Below, one piece after another: positions 13,560 through 23,964 of a DNA stretch of 64,000 nt; positions within the stretch are counted from its first letter, which is position 1, and each line of letters begins with the position of its first letter. A model generated the notes under the pieces. That model worked only from the letters and a program-made list of their open reading frames with translations, was not told the DNA's origin and did not search any database. The translations under genes and the position numbers were made by a program. Source of the DNA: Glossina fuscipes (taxonomy: Eukaryota > Arthropoda > Insecta > Diptera > Glossinidae). Location: assembly GCF_014805625.2 (NCBI RefSeq), contig NW_023998415.1, forward strand, positions 6,528,662 to 6,592,661, read 5' to 3'.

Positions 13560-16500
13560 TGTTTTATAGTTTTAAGGGAATTTTCAAATTATTTGCACAT
13601 AACACTATCCGTACTTCCCTTGCATCATATGTTAAGCATAATTCGTAACAAAAGATAATTACATTCCATTAAAATTATTTATCAATTTGTTGTGTAGCCT
13701 AATCATATATGTATATGTAATACATAAGCACGCTTAATAAGGTTTAGGTTGCGTTTTCTCAAGTGATTCTTAATCAAAGCACACTGATTTTTAAGTTATA
13801 TATTCATCATAAATTATATTCTCGTTTTTTTCTCATCTTTTTAAACTCGAATGCATCTTACATATAATATCTACCGGCGGGTATATGGCCTACAGAATAT
13901 CAATTAGCAAAAAAGAGTAAAGATAATCAATCATTAATTCTATTTCTTGTCTATTTTACCGTTATGTTGTCCTCTCTTGTCTCTCGTATTACTATTACAG
14001 CATATAGTAGTAGTGCATTATGTTCAAATTTAAATGCAAATACAACAAATTCGAAATTTGTAATCGTTTTTTTTTTTTTTTTTTTTTCTTATACCGAATT
14101 AATTACTACACACACTAATCGTCATTAGTAATGCTCATTGTATGTGTAAATATATATATATATATGGATATGTGTGTGTAAATTTAGTTGGCAAACGGTT
14201 TTCTTCTAAATATTTACCATTCATTCTTATCTTAATGTGTTAAACATTTTCTCGTTAACTCGTCTGGTTATATATACATATATATATATATATTGATGCA
14301 CAATTATAATAAATATATTATGTACACGTGTGTAGTATCCTGGTGGTGAATTGGTTTTGTTTTTCTTTATATAAACTCACAAACTCCTTTAAAAAATGAA
14401 ATGAATATCTCATATATAATATCCTTTTTCTAATTCTTCTTTTCAGTTTAAAATTGAAGCGCCTGTGAAGAACTTGGTTTTTAATGCTTTATTGTTTTAT
14501 CATTTAGGTTCACGTTCTGGTAATGTTACACCCGGTGGCCAATTGACGTCTAGACCCGGTAGCTCCATGTCCACATCAACTACAATGTCCACATCTGGTT
14601 TTATCACTAGAAGGTCGATGCCTACTACACGCAAACCTCGCCCATCGAGCATAGCCGGCACTGGTGTCTCTTTAGAAGGTATACATAATAAGAATGACTT
14701 TTTATTTTATTGTATCCATTACTTCTCGTAAGCATTTTTAAAAATATATATATGTTTGTGTATTTAAAAAAAACAACAGAAATAAATAAATTGAAAAAGG
14801 AAAGCAAGCCGCCCATGAAAACTATAACACCTTCGACGTCAGCACAAACTACTCCGAAACGATCAACGAATATGATGTCCACATCATTGATAGTCACATC
14901 ATCCTCGCGTTTATCTAGCGCTGAAAAGAAGACTCCTAATAAGAGGGTATATTTAAGAAAATGCTATAATTTTGAACTTTCGGTAATGTTCTCTCGTCTT
15001 CATTTAGGATTCAGTAACTCCAAAGGCTACAACTCCTAAGCCGCTCTCTACGACTAGCAGCACAGATCGTTTACATAAAATTAATAGGGAGAAACCTAAA
15101 GATTTAACGACCTCGATGACAAGATCAGCTATAATGTCGACACCGGCTAATAAAACCGTTCCTAAAGATAATAAAGAACCGCTCACAAAGAGCAAAGAAG
15201 AAAAAGAGGCTTTGAATCAGGTGAAAACGGAAGTTTTATCGAATAACCACAACACAGATACAATAAAATCATCCGCACAAAAAAACGGTGCTAAAGAAAG
15301 GAAAATGAGCGGTGCAACTGCTCAAGAAGAAGAAAAGACCGATCAGGGCACGGAAAAAGAATCGGACGCAATTGTACGAGAAAAACCAAAATCTCATAAT
15401 AGCAGCAAAGAAGGCTCACTAGTACGGGAATTTGGCGGAGGCGATAGCCATGACTCAATGACTGCTTCTATGATTGCTAAAAGTAAAATTACTACAGAAG
15501 AAGAGGCTAAGGCTGCCCTGGCTGAAAGACGTCGTTGGGCTCGAGAAGAAGCTGAAAGGCAGGCGGAACTGGAACGTCAACGTCTGGAGGCTGAACGTTT
15601 GGCTGAAATTAAGCGACAAGAGGAAGAGACAGAACGTCAGCGCCAATTCGAGGAGGAAGCTATACGTTTGGCTGAGGAGCAACGTGAGGCCGAAGAAGAG
15701 CGTTTGCGTCAGGCCATTGAGGTAAGTAGACACAGATAATAGTAGTACTTTTTTTTCATCAGCAAAAAAAAAAAAAAAAAAAAATTTACATTGCAGGAAG
15801 CAAAACATCGTGAAGAAGAGGAAAAACGTAAACGCGAGGAGGATGAGAAGCAACGCTTAGAACGCGAAGAAACCGAGAAGAAGGCCAAGGAGGAAGCTGA
15901 AAAACAAAGACTCGTAGTTGCCGAACGCTTGAAACGCGAAGAAAAAGAACGTGAGGAACGACGAAAACGCGTAGAAGCTATTATGTCTCGCACACGCCGA
16001 GGTGGTGGTAATAATTCTACACCTTCATCTACACCTTCAAAGGTATAAATAGTTGCACTTGAAAAGAATGAATTTTCCCTAATTAATATATCAATAAAGG
16101 AAAATAATAATATAATGAAGACGGCAGTAATAACTCCCAATGCAGCAACAATAACTCCACAGGAAAATCAAGAACAACTAACCGCAATCCATAATGCAAC
16201 GTCGGCAACAACTATCACCTCGATTTCGGTGAACAGTGACAGTAACTCAACATCGGGTTCATCCAGTGCTACAGCCACCACACCGACTGCTATAAATAAT
16301 ACAGTTGCTCTGCCAGTAATGCCAGCCTCGACAGAACAAAATGCTGAAGAAATTAAATCTCAATTTGAACCACAAAATTCTCAGGCTATGTATGAGCAGT
16401 CGGTCATTGACAAGGAGAATTCTTTGATCAATAGCTTTTCAAATCTGATCATTGACGAGAATGCAAAAAATATTCATCAGCAACCGCAACAACAGCAGCA

Positions 16501-17859
16501 ACAGCAGCAGCAGCAGCAGCGCATACATCATCAGTTCGTTGTTGAAGAGAAAAATGCTAAAAAGTTGGTTGAGTTGCAAAACAATGAAACTAAAAATATA
16601 TTGACAACCAATGCTGTAGCTAATGGAAATGGCCATCACATTGATAGTATTAATAATAAAAAGTAAGTTTAATTTTTTTATAATTTTTTTTTTTTAAATT
16701 ATATTGTCATCTTAATATTCGTTTGTGTCACATTGGTTGCTCTTCTTTTTCGTAGTGAAATTGATTTAATACAAAATGTAGTACCAACTGCAAATCAATT
16801 AATTAACTTGAGCCTAGATACCCAAGACAATGTCAACTTTAATAACAATAATAGCTTATTGACAACAACTACTACTGCACTAGTCACTGCTGATAGTCAT
16901 GAAAATAAAGGTAAATTTTGCTTATCTTGCTGCCAGTAATAATAATTATGCATTTATTTACTTACGTATTTAACCACAAACTAAGATAGATTTTTACTCC
17001 AATATTCTAGTTGAAGCTATAAATATTAGCTTTCCTAAATATATTTATATTTATATTTAGTTGAGTATAGGTTTCTTTGCCGTAACGTTCGACAATTACT
17101 TTTTTCTGAACTGAAATTGAACTAAAGTGACATATGTAACTATTTCCGTATTATAATAATATATAAGCAATTGCTGCGAAACATTTTTGCGGATTATGAT
17201 TGCTATGAAAAAATCGTATTTGTAGATAAACATATATAATGCTGATAGTAGATAGCAAGCGTTTCGGCGATTCGGTCATTGCTTATCGTTATTAAATGAA
17301 AAATTTTGTCGAGTTTGATTCTAACGCCGATTTATTTATATAGAAAAATTAATTTAATCCTAGTTGTGAAGAATAATTACAAATTTGTCAACTAGAGAGT
17401 TGAAAGTCAGTTCGCCCATAATAAGAAAATAATTTGAATATTCAAAAATGGCGTAATATATTTAATAATTCCACGGTTACGTCTGGTCTTTTAAAATATT
17501 GTCGCTAATGTGTTATTGTTAATCTGTTAAGCGAATGTTCAGCTATAGTTTTTGGCAAATAGTTTCCATATGACATGTTGATCGACTTATAGACAGAACT
17601 CATAATTTTATAGTATATTATATAAGTTTGTCCAGATCTTTCAGAATGTTTTTATTTAAAAGCAAAAAAATACGTAACGTAGACTCAGCTCAAACCGGTA
17701 TACAATTTCCATTGCTTTATAACTAAGCATATATATTATATGAGTTCTTTGATTTCAATTGGAATTATAGATATGCTTTATTATTAATAATTATAATCGT
17801 TTTGTGCAATAATGTATTTATAATATTTCGTCTTCATTGCAGATATTTCATTGCTGTGA
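3534..17859 (+). CDS. ens: ensconsin (MAP7 family microtubule-associated protein), 5' incomplete
   Basis: Ensconsin binds microtubules through its N-terminal charged coiled coil and recruits and activates kinesin-1 through its C-terminal MAP7 domain (established for fly and mammalian MAP7 proteins). Coding exons by GT/AG junctions and frame: 3534-3793, 3894-4030, 4157-4278, 5329-5625, 10199-10333, 12038-12574, 14508-14678, 14780-14946, 15008-15721, 15797-16042, 16100-16662, 16756-16910 and probably 17843-17859. All junctions agree in phase and give about 1170 aa. Landmarks in order: Arg/Glu-rich helix (exon 1), GYAFGSSTPRLLEP (exon 2), RRKTDLMPTIPSPRDGHYGS (exon 5), RLDQLAQPIRRNGEH (exon 6), the MAP7 coiled coil (exons 9-10), and a Ser/Thr/Gln-rich tail with polyQ. 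The N-terminus is missing: the first exon opens inside a conserved helix with no credible start. Identification is firm; the terminal exon is less certain. Confidence 0.88.
4547..4909. repeat. Imperfect tandem duplication in an ens intron
   Basis: Unit 1 (about 4547-4698) and unit 2 (about 4699-4909) both begin GTGTTAACAATNTTTGTTAG. Both then run through poly-T and AT-rich spacers to a shared tail resembling AAATTGTNAAAACTTCTTTG. The second unit is longer because of an inserted (TA)n block. No coding potential is seen. Confidence 0.7.
4975..5013. repeat. (TA)n microsatellite in ens intron 3
   Basis: A TA dinucleotide run of nearly 40 bases lies in the intron upstream of the candidate cassette exon at 5329. 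It is one of many such runs in the window. Confidence 0.85.
5329..5625 (+). CDS. ens: ens candidate cassette exon (99 codons)
   Basis: This open block begins HRRKSSSMYEVFHWNDEPPK and continues Asn/Ser/Thr-rich. The acceptor TAAAG at 5324-5328 follows long (ACT)n, (ATT)n and (ACA)n triplet runs instead of a normal pyrimidine tract. The donor at 5626 is GGTGAG. It is phase 1 at both ends and exactly 297 bases, so it matches the flanking exons in frame and could be skipped without a frameshift. I do not recall this segment as a conserved part of ensconsin, so it may be an optional or lineage-specific exon. Confidence 0.6.
5626..10198. other. Large ens intron (4.6 kb), no gene seen
   Basis: The intron is AT-rich with poly-T runs and a (CTAT)n block near 7410-7440. 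The longest open frame is on the minus strand (9326-9718) and resembles nothing I know; codon use and composition do not argue for a gene. The block at 6190-6390 is less AT-rich than its surroundings but shows no recognisable protein. Confidence 0.5.
10199..12574 (+). CDS. ens: ens central linker exons (10199-10333 and 12038-12574)
   Basis: Exon 10199-10333 encodes DTSHIVFRSVARRKTDLMPT followed by IPSPRDGHYGSRSSLSTPRT. Exon 12038-12574 opens GRAYSMNRLDQLAQPIRRNG, then an Arg/Glu helix, then a Ser/Gly-rich linker. Both are whole numbers of codons (45 and 179) and phase 1 at both ends. The acceptor of the second exon is preceded by (TA)n rather than pyrimidines, and its donor opens directly into a (GT)n run. 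The frame also stays open past that donor to about 12933, so intron retention would add a long low-complexity tail. Confidence 0.85.
10334..12037. other. ens intron, no gene seen
   Basis: AT-rich intron with poly-T, poly-A and (TA)n tracts, densest just before the 12038 acceptor. No protein-like frame or RNA gene was recognised. Confidence 0.5.
12575..12594 (+). promoter_or_regulatory. (GT)n run forming an ens 5' splice site
   Basis: The donor of exon 12038-12574 is CCAG followed by about nine GT dinucleotides and then GAGAG. Every GT in the run is a potential shifted donor, and the RNA would be a UG repeat. UG repeats are the known binding site of TDP-43/TBPH and CELF-type splicing factors, so regulated use is plausible but inferred. 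Confidence 0.55.
12595..14507. other. ens intron, no gene seen
   Basis: AT-rich intron with a long poly-T at 13529-13556, poly-T near 14066-14087 and (TA)n near 14151-14164 and 14280. The open frame at 13284-13658 is cut by the poly-T and resembles no known family. Confidence 0.5.
14508..14946 (+). CDS. ens: ens Ser/Thr-Pro-rich linker exons (14508-14678 and 14780-14946)
   Basis: The first exon is 57 codons, phase 1 at both ends, and contains TSGFITRRSMPTTRKPRPSS. The second begins in phase 1 and ends in phase 0 with NKR before a GTATAT donor; it encodes KPPMKTITPSTSAQTTPKRS. These are basic, Ser/Thr-Pro-rich linkers, the kind of sequence that is phosphorylated in MAP7 proteins (inference). 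Confidence 0.82.
15008..16042 (+). CDS. ens: ens MAP7 domain exons (15008-15721 and 15797-16042)
   Basis: After a Lys/Ser/Thr-rich stretch the exon enters ALAERRRWAREEAERQAELE and continues as an unbroken Glu/Arg/Lys coiled coil through the intron at 15722-15796 to KRVEAIMSRTRRGG. This is the MAP7 domain, which binds and activates kinesin-1 heavy chain in characterised family members. Donor GTAAGT at 15722 and acceptor TTGCAG at 15796 are strong. The second exon ends at AAG before GTATAA at 16043; reading on would give an immediate stop (SKV then TAA). Confidence 0.9.
16100..16910 (+). CDS. ens: ens C-terminal exons with polyQ (16100-16662 and 16756-16910)
   Basis: The first exon is Ser/Thr/Asn-rich, with a CAG-dominated polyglutamine run at about 16480-16520 and a more ordered block FVVEEKNAKKLVELQNNETK. 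The second encodes NEIDLIQNVVPTANQLINLS, a conserved-looking helix near the end of ensconsin, then SHENK before a GTAAAT donor at 16911. Splice phases (2, then 1) agree. Confidence 0.8.
17843..17859 (+). CDS. ens: Probable ens terminal coding exon (DISLL and stop)
   Basis: A good acceptor (CGTCTTCATTGCAG, ending at 17842) joins in phase to give ENK-DISLL and a TGA at 17857-17859. An alternative acceptor at about 17012 (CCAATATTCTAG) would give VEAINISFPKYIYIYI and a stop. Reading through the 16911 donor gives GKFCLSCCQ and a stop. I prefer the 17843 exon because its acceptor is the best of the three. Confidence 0.45.
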
Positions 17860-17995
17860 GTTAATCTTTACTTGTGAGGGATTGATCTAGGATTTATATA
17901 TTATTGCTTGGTGGCATTATACAACATATACATATGGGTATGTGTGCTTGCATATTTATGGAACATACAACAATATGCACATATGTATACATAAA

Positions 17996-18082
<87 letters not shown>

Positions 18083-18094
18083 CTCTCTCTCTCT
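17996..18094 (+). repeat. (CT)n microsatellite with TTT interruptions
   Basis: About 100 bases of CT dinucleotides, with several CTTTC interruptions, end at CTGCTGCTC. They lie within the probable ens 3' UTR. Frames through it on both strands encode only Leu/Ser or Arg/Glu repeats and are not genes. Confidence 0.9.
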
Positions 18095-18607
18095 GCTGCT
18101 CTAAAACTCGATATACGCAATTGGTTTACTTTCTAACTTGATACAAAAAAAAAAAAAAACAAAAAAAAAACACAAAGGACGAAAATTTCTTTTTCAAACT
18201 TTAAAAATAATTATACAGTAGTAGTTAAGCAGACATAAAAAAAATAACGGAAATGATGCTTAGTTTGTAGGAAGTCTTATTAAAAATAATTTCAGTTATG
18301 TTTAGAAAAGACAAGAGAAAAAACCAAAATATTAAACAATTCAACAAATAATTAAAAAAAGAAAGGCCAGCTATACTAGTTAGAACATTATAATACTTTG
18401 AAGCCTTTATTAAAGGACATGCATAAGCATTACTACATATTCAAGCAGCTAAACTCAAGCCTCCTGAAATTCTATACATATTTGATAATGAAAATGCTTA
18501 AAAACAAAAACTTGTCGTGTGCCTAGTAATTAGAGCAAATTTTCAAATAACATTTAAAAATGATTATATATTTAACTATTGATTATATATCTATATATAC
18601 ATATATA

Positions 18608-18651
<44 letters not shown>
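18608..18651. repeat. (TA)n microsatellite
   Basis: A long TA dinucleotide run within a wider AT-rich block downstream of ens. A similar run lies at about 19563-19628. Confidence 0.85.
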
Positions 18652-18654
<3 letters not shown>

Positions 18655-21600
18655 AATGCTTAGCAACATACACACAATAATTATGTAAACACACAATTCT
18701 TAAAATATTTGTATACAAACATACAAACATTGTAATTCCGCTTATAAATATGTAGAGAAGGGAAAAATGAAAACAAATCACTAAACTACTACTAAATAGA
18801 AATTTTTAAATTCTTCAATGACAGCAACAACAACAAGTTAGGAACCAAAAACCGCAGGGAATAATGAAAATTGTATGGCAGAATGTAACAGCAATCATCA
18901 TCATTTGTAAGAAAAGGAAAAAAAAAGAAAACAAAAACACCGAAAACCAAAAAAAAAAAAAGAAACAAAACAAATATTTAGCTTAACATTCAACAAATTA
19001 CAATTAAATTGTTGTTGTAAGCACAAAATACAACAAAACACAAACGCTTTTTAACTCGTAAAAAACTCTTCTTCTTGCTAAGGATAAAAAATAGAGCTGC
19101 CTGGCAAATTTTCAAGATATTTAGACTTAATTCTTTTCTTTTTTTTTTTGTCTTTTTTTTTTTTGAGTGTTTCTTTCTTCTACTTGTCGAAATTTATATG
19201 TTATAGATAATAGTAATATATATTATGGTAATGCCCCCAATGTATGTATATATAATCATCTAAATATCCAAATAGTGTTGAGCTGCTTTAAAAGAGCGAT
19301 TGATTGTCATTCTGTTTCACTTTGTAAACATTTCCAATATATTTTTGTTTTCTATTATTCTGCCTATTATTTTATTTTTTTTTCGATGTATAAACCGGGT
19401 AGAACTGTTTATTTTCTTTCTTTCTTTTCCTTGAATATTTTTATTATTCTTATTATCATTTTTCTTCTTTTGCCCTTTTTGCTACAAAACTTTGCAATTC
19501 TCTCATAGATACCATTAGAATTACAATTCTTTAATAGATATTTAATGCAAATATATATTTACTTATATATATATATAATATATATTTATTTATATATTAT
19601 ATATGTATATATATATATATATATATATGCATATATATTTTTTCCTAATGAATAATAATGAAAGAAGGAAAGAAAGAAAGAAATAACAGTATAGCAATTA
19701 ATTAATAAATTAGTTAACCGACAACCAGCCGCCTTTATGAAGATACATACACACAGACATATATACACACATACACAATATTAAACAAAAATGAAAAAAA
19801 GGTCTGATTGTATAATTAATACGAAACTTATGTATTTAGGTACACCCAAGCATCTAAAATGCTTAAAACAAATCACTTGTACTTTGTAGCTAATTTTTTT
19901 TTTTTTTTTTTCTTTCCCCCTAATTATATATTTTCGTACATGAATTACTTTAACTGATACATATACATATATATATATATTTTTCATAATTGTGTATTTA
20001 TCATTCTTTATATAAAATAAATTTAAAAATAATAATAAAAAAATTACGAAAAAACTTTAATTAGCCGTTAAAAATTCACTTATAATTTAATATTTAATGA
20101 AAATGTATCATTAGACAGAAATTCAAATAATAAAAAAAAAAAAAAAGTGAAAATAAAAATCGAAAAATAATCTAAAATCTTTTAGAATCATTTATATCGG
20201 AAATATTTTATTTCCAACAGCTTTTAATTGCTTATATGATCTTACCAATCTCTCTTTCTCTTTCTTTCTCTTGTTCCTTCTTTCTCTCGTAAATAAATCA
20301 TCTCACTTAGGACCTGTCTTTCATCTTTGTTCACTCATTTAAGTAGTCTATAGATTATCCACTGTTTTATTAAATCATTTACACACTTGTTAAGCAAACT
20401 TAAAATCGTTTATATATATATATTATAAATATTAGTAATGATAATAGTGATAAAATAATAAAAAGAACAAAATTCTTTTCGCCTTAGGCGAATTTTTGTG
20501 TACACATCACTCTCAAACATTATATGAAACGGATCAACAGGGTCGTCGTTAATTTTCAAAATTTCCCATTGCATATCTACTACGGATATATTACAAATAT
20601 GATCGCAAATTATTGATGAAAATAAATGTTAATCAGTGAACTGATATAACAAAGTTTTATATATTGTTATTTAAAAATAAACGAAAAAGGTCGAAACGTC
20701 CAATCTTTAAATGTTCATTATTACCCATAATATCACTGTCAATTATTTCTTATGTAAAAATATAAGAACACAATTATGTTATGGAATAGAGAGTGCGTTT
20801 TATTAAACGATACAAATGTTAATTGATTTTACTACTAAACGCCTTTTTATTCAAATTTGCCACTTTGTTACTTTTCCAATCCAATTTGTAAAAGCCATCC
20901 AATAGCGCTTCTCTCACTCCACTTCTTTAGGCGATGAACTTTGCTGTGCATCGTCAGATGCGTGTGTGTGTTTATTAGAAATGCAAAACAGAAAAGAAGA
21001 AAATTTCTTCTTTTTATTAGTTAAAAAAAAATATATGAAAAATGTGTGCACCCTTATACATAAATAAGAAAATAATTATTTTATTAAATACATAGACATA
21101 TATACAAATATAATCAATTACACTTTGTCATATTATAAACTTGTGTGTTGAATGATTTTACAATTAATTGAACAACCAACCAACCAACCAACCAATCAAC
21201 CATTCATAGTAGAAAACAATAATAATCAAAACCTATTTGTTATAATTATTTATATATTCTTTCTAACCTGATAGAAGTCTAATAAATCTCAAAATAATGT
21301 AAGACAATTTTTCAAAGGAACGATTTATTATTGCGAGCCAATATCAAATAAATAAAAATATTAAGAAAAGCTTATATGCTTAGACAAAAAAACAAAAGAA
21401 AAGAAAAGAAAGACGAAAACATTCAAAAGCATATTTACAATATTCAATTGTCGTGGAGGCCCTGAATTCTCTTTAGCTCCCTCTCTCTTTTAACCTCGCT
21501 TTTCTAGCCTTTTCCATTTCCACCTTTCCTGTTTACTATTAAAGGAAAATTGCTTTTAAAAAACTTGCAATATCTTTAAATATTTAAACCGAATTCCTGT

Positions 21601-22205
21601 GAAAATCGTTCAACGATACACGATTGTGTCGTAGTTCTCCTGTTTGATTATAGTTTGCGGTGTTTGGTTAGAGCTACTGCTGGCTTTCGCAATATCAGTA
21701 AAATTGAAAGAATTCTAAAGAAAACCATTGTATTGTGCTAATCGACGTTCTACTCGAAAATCTATCTAATAACATCAAATTGCTCTTTGAAGTTATTTTT
21801 CCAGTTATTCCCTCGCCAAAAAAAAGAATGTATTGTTTCATTTAATTCAACAAGGTAGCAAGGTATTGCGAGGTATGCGTTTCTTCCTTGTTTTCAATAT
21901 GTTAAATTTCTATAAATTTTCAAAAATAAAATTTTTTGTAAAATGTGCAATTTTTTTTGGAAAAATTCATTTTGAAAATAAGGACAACCAACCAACCAAT
22001 CGTGTTTGCTTAAAATATTTTCGTTAATATCTACAAACTTGTCTTTCAAAGGAGCTTAACAACTTTCTAATATTCAATTAACGTGTTATACACTCTCAAT
22101 AAACAAGTGATTATCATTACCTTCAATTTAGACATTTTCCTAATAATATATACATAACGGACACACCGTACGTTTGCTGCCAACAACCAATATCAACGCA
22201 AAAGA

Positions 22206-22270
22206 GTTTAGCTTTCGTCTAATTTGACAGGTATGAAAGAGTATATTTAACGGCTGTTGTGCATGCGTGA
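22206..22270 (+). repeat. Dispersed repeat, copy 1 (see 27061)
   Basis: This block shares the core CTAATTTGACA, then ATTTAACNGCTGTTG and CGTGA, with 27061-27124. About 53 of 64 positions match by eye. The two copies are in the same orientation and bracket the non-LTR retrotransposon relic. Confidence 0.55.
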
Positions 22271-23964
22271 AGAAGAAGAAAAACGAAAGCTGAATAATAT
22301 TTCATATGTGAAAGAAAACTAGTTGCATGTTAATTACGTATGAGAAATGTAACTATCGCCGTCGCTTTGCTGTGATTTTGCATTTTTTGATTGTCGCCCA
22401 TTATTTTTCATTAACCCCCGATTCTTTTGGATTATGCACAAGAGCTCTTAATTATTTTCTCTCTTACATGCGTCCAAGCAAGGAAAGCAAGATAGCTATC
22501 CTTTCAAACAAATTTGTCTTACAACTGAACGTTCAGATCTGCGTGTCTAAGAAAAACACCGACGTAATCACGTATTTGAAAGTTAACTTTCGTTTGCGAC
22601 CAAACCGATAATTGATAAACGGTTTTGTTGCGATTGCGCAAGACGTCCGTGTTATTTTCGTTGCTATCATTCAAACAGCAGAAAACAAACAAATTTTTGT
22701 TTCTATTCGTTTGTTGCTGTCAAATTCAAAAAAAACAACTGATTTTTCTCTTTGATAGATTAACAAACAAACCAGCCATTAAAGAGATTCTCAATTTTGC
22801 CAGGGAGAAAATGTATATTTTCTGATGTAAGGATCGACACCCGGTTGAACAAACATATTGCGCTAAAGAGCACGAGATAAGTAAGCTTTTAGTAGATTTT
22901 TTAAATTAACGATGCTGACAATTGTATTACATCTTAAAACAATAGATCTACGTCTGCTCTTGCTCGCGTGCGTAACCAAGTCAGAGTTCGCAAATTCAAT
23001 GCCAAATGCGGTAGAATTTTCTTTTTTCGTTGTATAGCGAATGCTCAGTTTGTAAAGGCTTATCAGTTCCTATGCCTTTCTGTTTCCTCTTTTATTTTCG
23101 ACAGTCACCGTGTTACTCGAATAGGGGACGTCTCCTGAGTGATTGCTTATATTAAAAAAAAAAAAAGATCCTGGTAATTAATTATATGGATTAATCACCG
23201 GTCGGTGAATTTAAGAATTTCCAAAATGAAAATCTAATGATGATTACGACTAAAACAAGGACTTAATCTAATGGACAGAAAAGACTTTAAATGTTAGATT
23301 GTTGACAATGTTTTGCGCCATCTACCCATACCTTCAATAGTTTTTTATGTTCTTGTTCACTAGGAAGAATTTTAAAGCTTTGTTTAGGTTGCTACTGTTT
23401 TTAGTTCAGTTAATTATAGTAGACATAATCTGTAAACATATATAATAAATATATATTACAACATCACAAATTTGATAGTATCATTGTCATAATTTAATAA
23501 AGGCAAATAATATCATGTAATAGAAGACTTTAATCATTATATTTTACGAATCACCGCCAAAAAGCAAAGATGCACTATGCAGCTGGGAAAAATGAATACA
23601 CGTATGTATCACAAATATGTCCAAAAAACTTGCACATCTTCAGGTGTTGTAAGGAGATTGGAAGCATTCCGCAAGGCCCTTCTCCGTCTCATAACAATTC
23701 TTTTTCGCAAAATTCGATTCTGTTCCATTAAATGGTGTGAAAAGATGCGTCGAGTCATTCCGCCTAATATTTATATATTGATTAAGAAAACCCAAAAAAA
23801 AACCTCTGGTTGTGATGAGATGCGAATTGAAAATTTTATTTTAATTAATAAAAGCACTTCGTGTTTTAAAGCGGGTGTAAACAATAGATTGCGATTGTGC
23901 GAATTATACATTATTTTATTAATTAATAAAAAAACCAAAAAAAATACTTGTGGTTTAAGTTGAC

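Larger units (their letters stand above)
17860..23964. other. ens 3' UTR and intergenic sequence, no gene seen
   Basis: The first part is probably ens 3' UTR, but I cannot place its end. The rest is AT-rich with (CT)n, (TA)n and poly-A runs and an (AACC)n block near 21175-21200. Open frames are short and AT-driven. A 65-bp block at 22206-22270 recurs near 27061. At 23780-23960 two imperfect copies of a block of the type TTAATTAATAAAA with TTGTGGT/TTGTGAT lie in direct order. Confidence 0.45.

Noticed and set aside
13284..13658. 124-aa frame in an ens intron
   Set aside because: Crosses a long poly-T and has no recognisable domain.
15455..16140. Long minus-strand frames opposite the MAP7 domain
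   Set aside because: They are shadows of the Glu/Arg/Lys-rich coiled coil, read antisense as Leu/Phe/Ser.
21175..21201. (AACC)n array considered as a CRISPR-like or telomere-like repeat
   Set aside because: A short simple tetranucleotide run without spacers, in a fly genome; an ordinary microsatellite.
23577..23963. 128-aa frame upstream of the LINE relic
   Set aside because: Includes an imperfect AT-rich duplication with Lys/Asn runs; no motif links it to ORF1.
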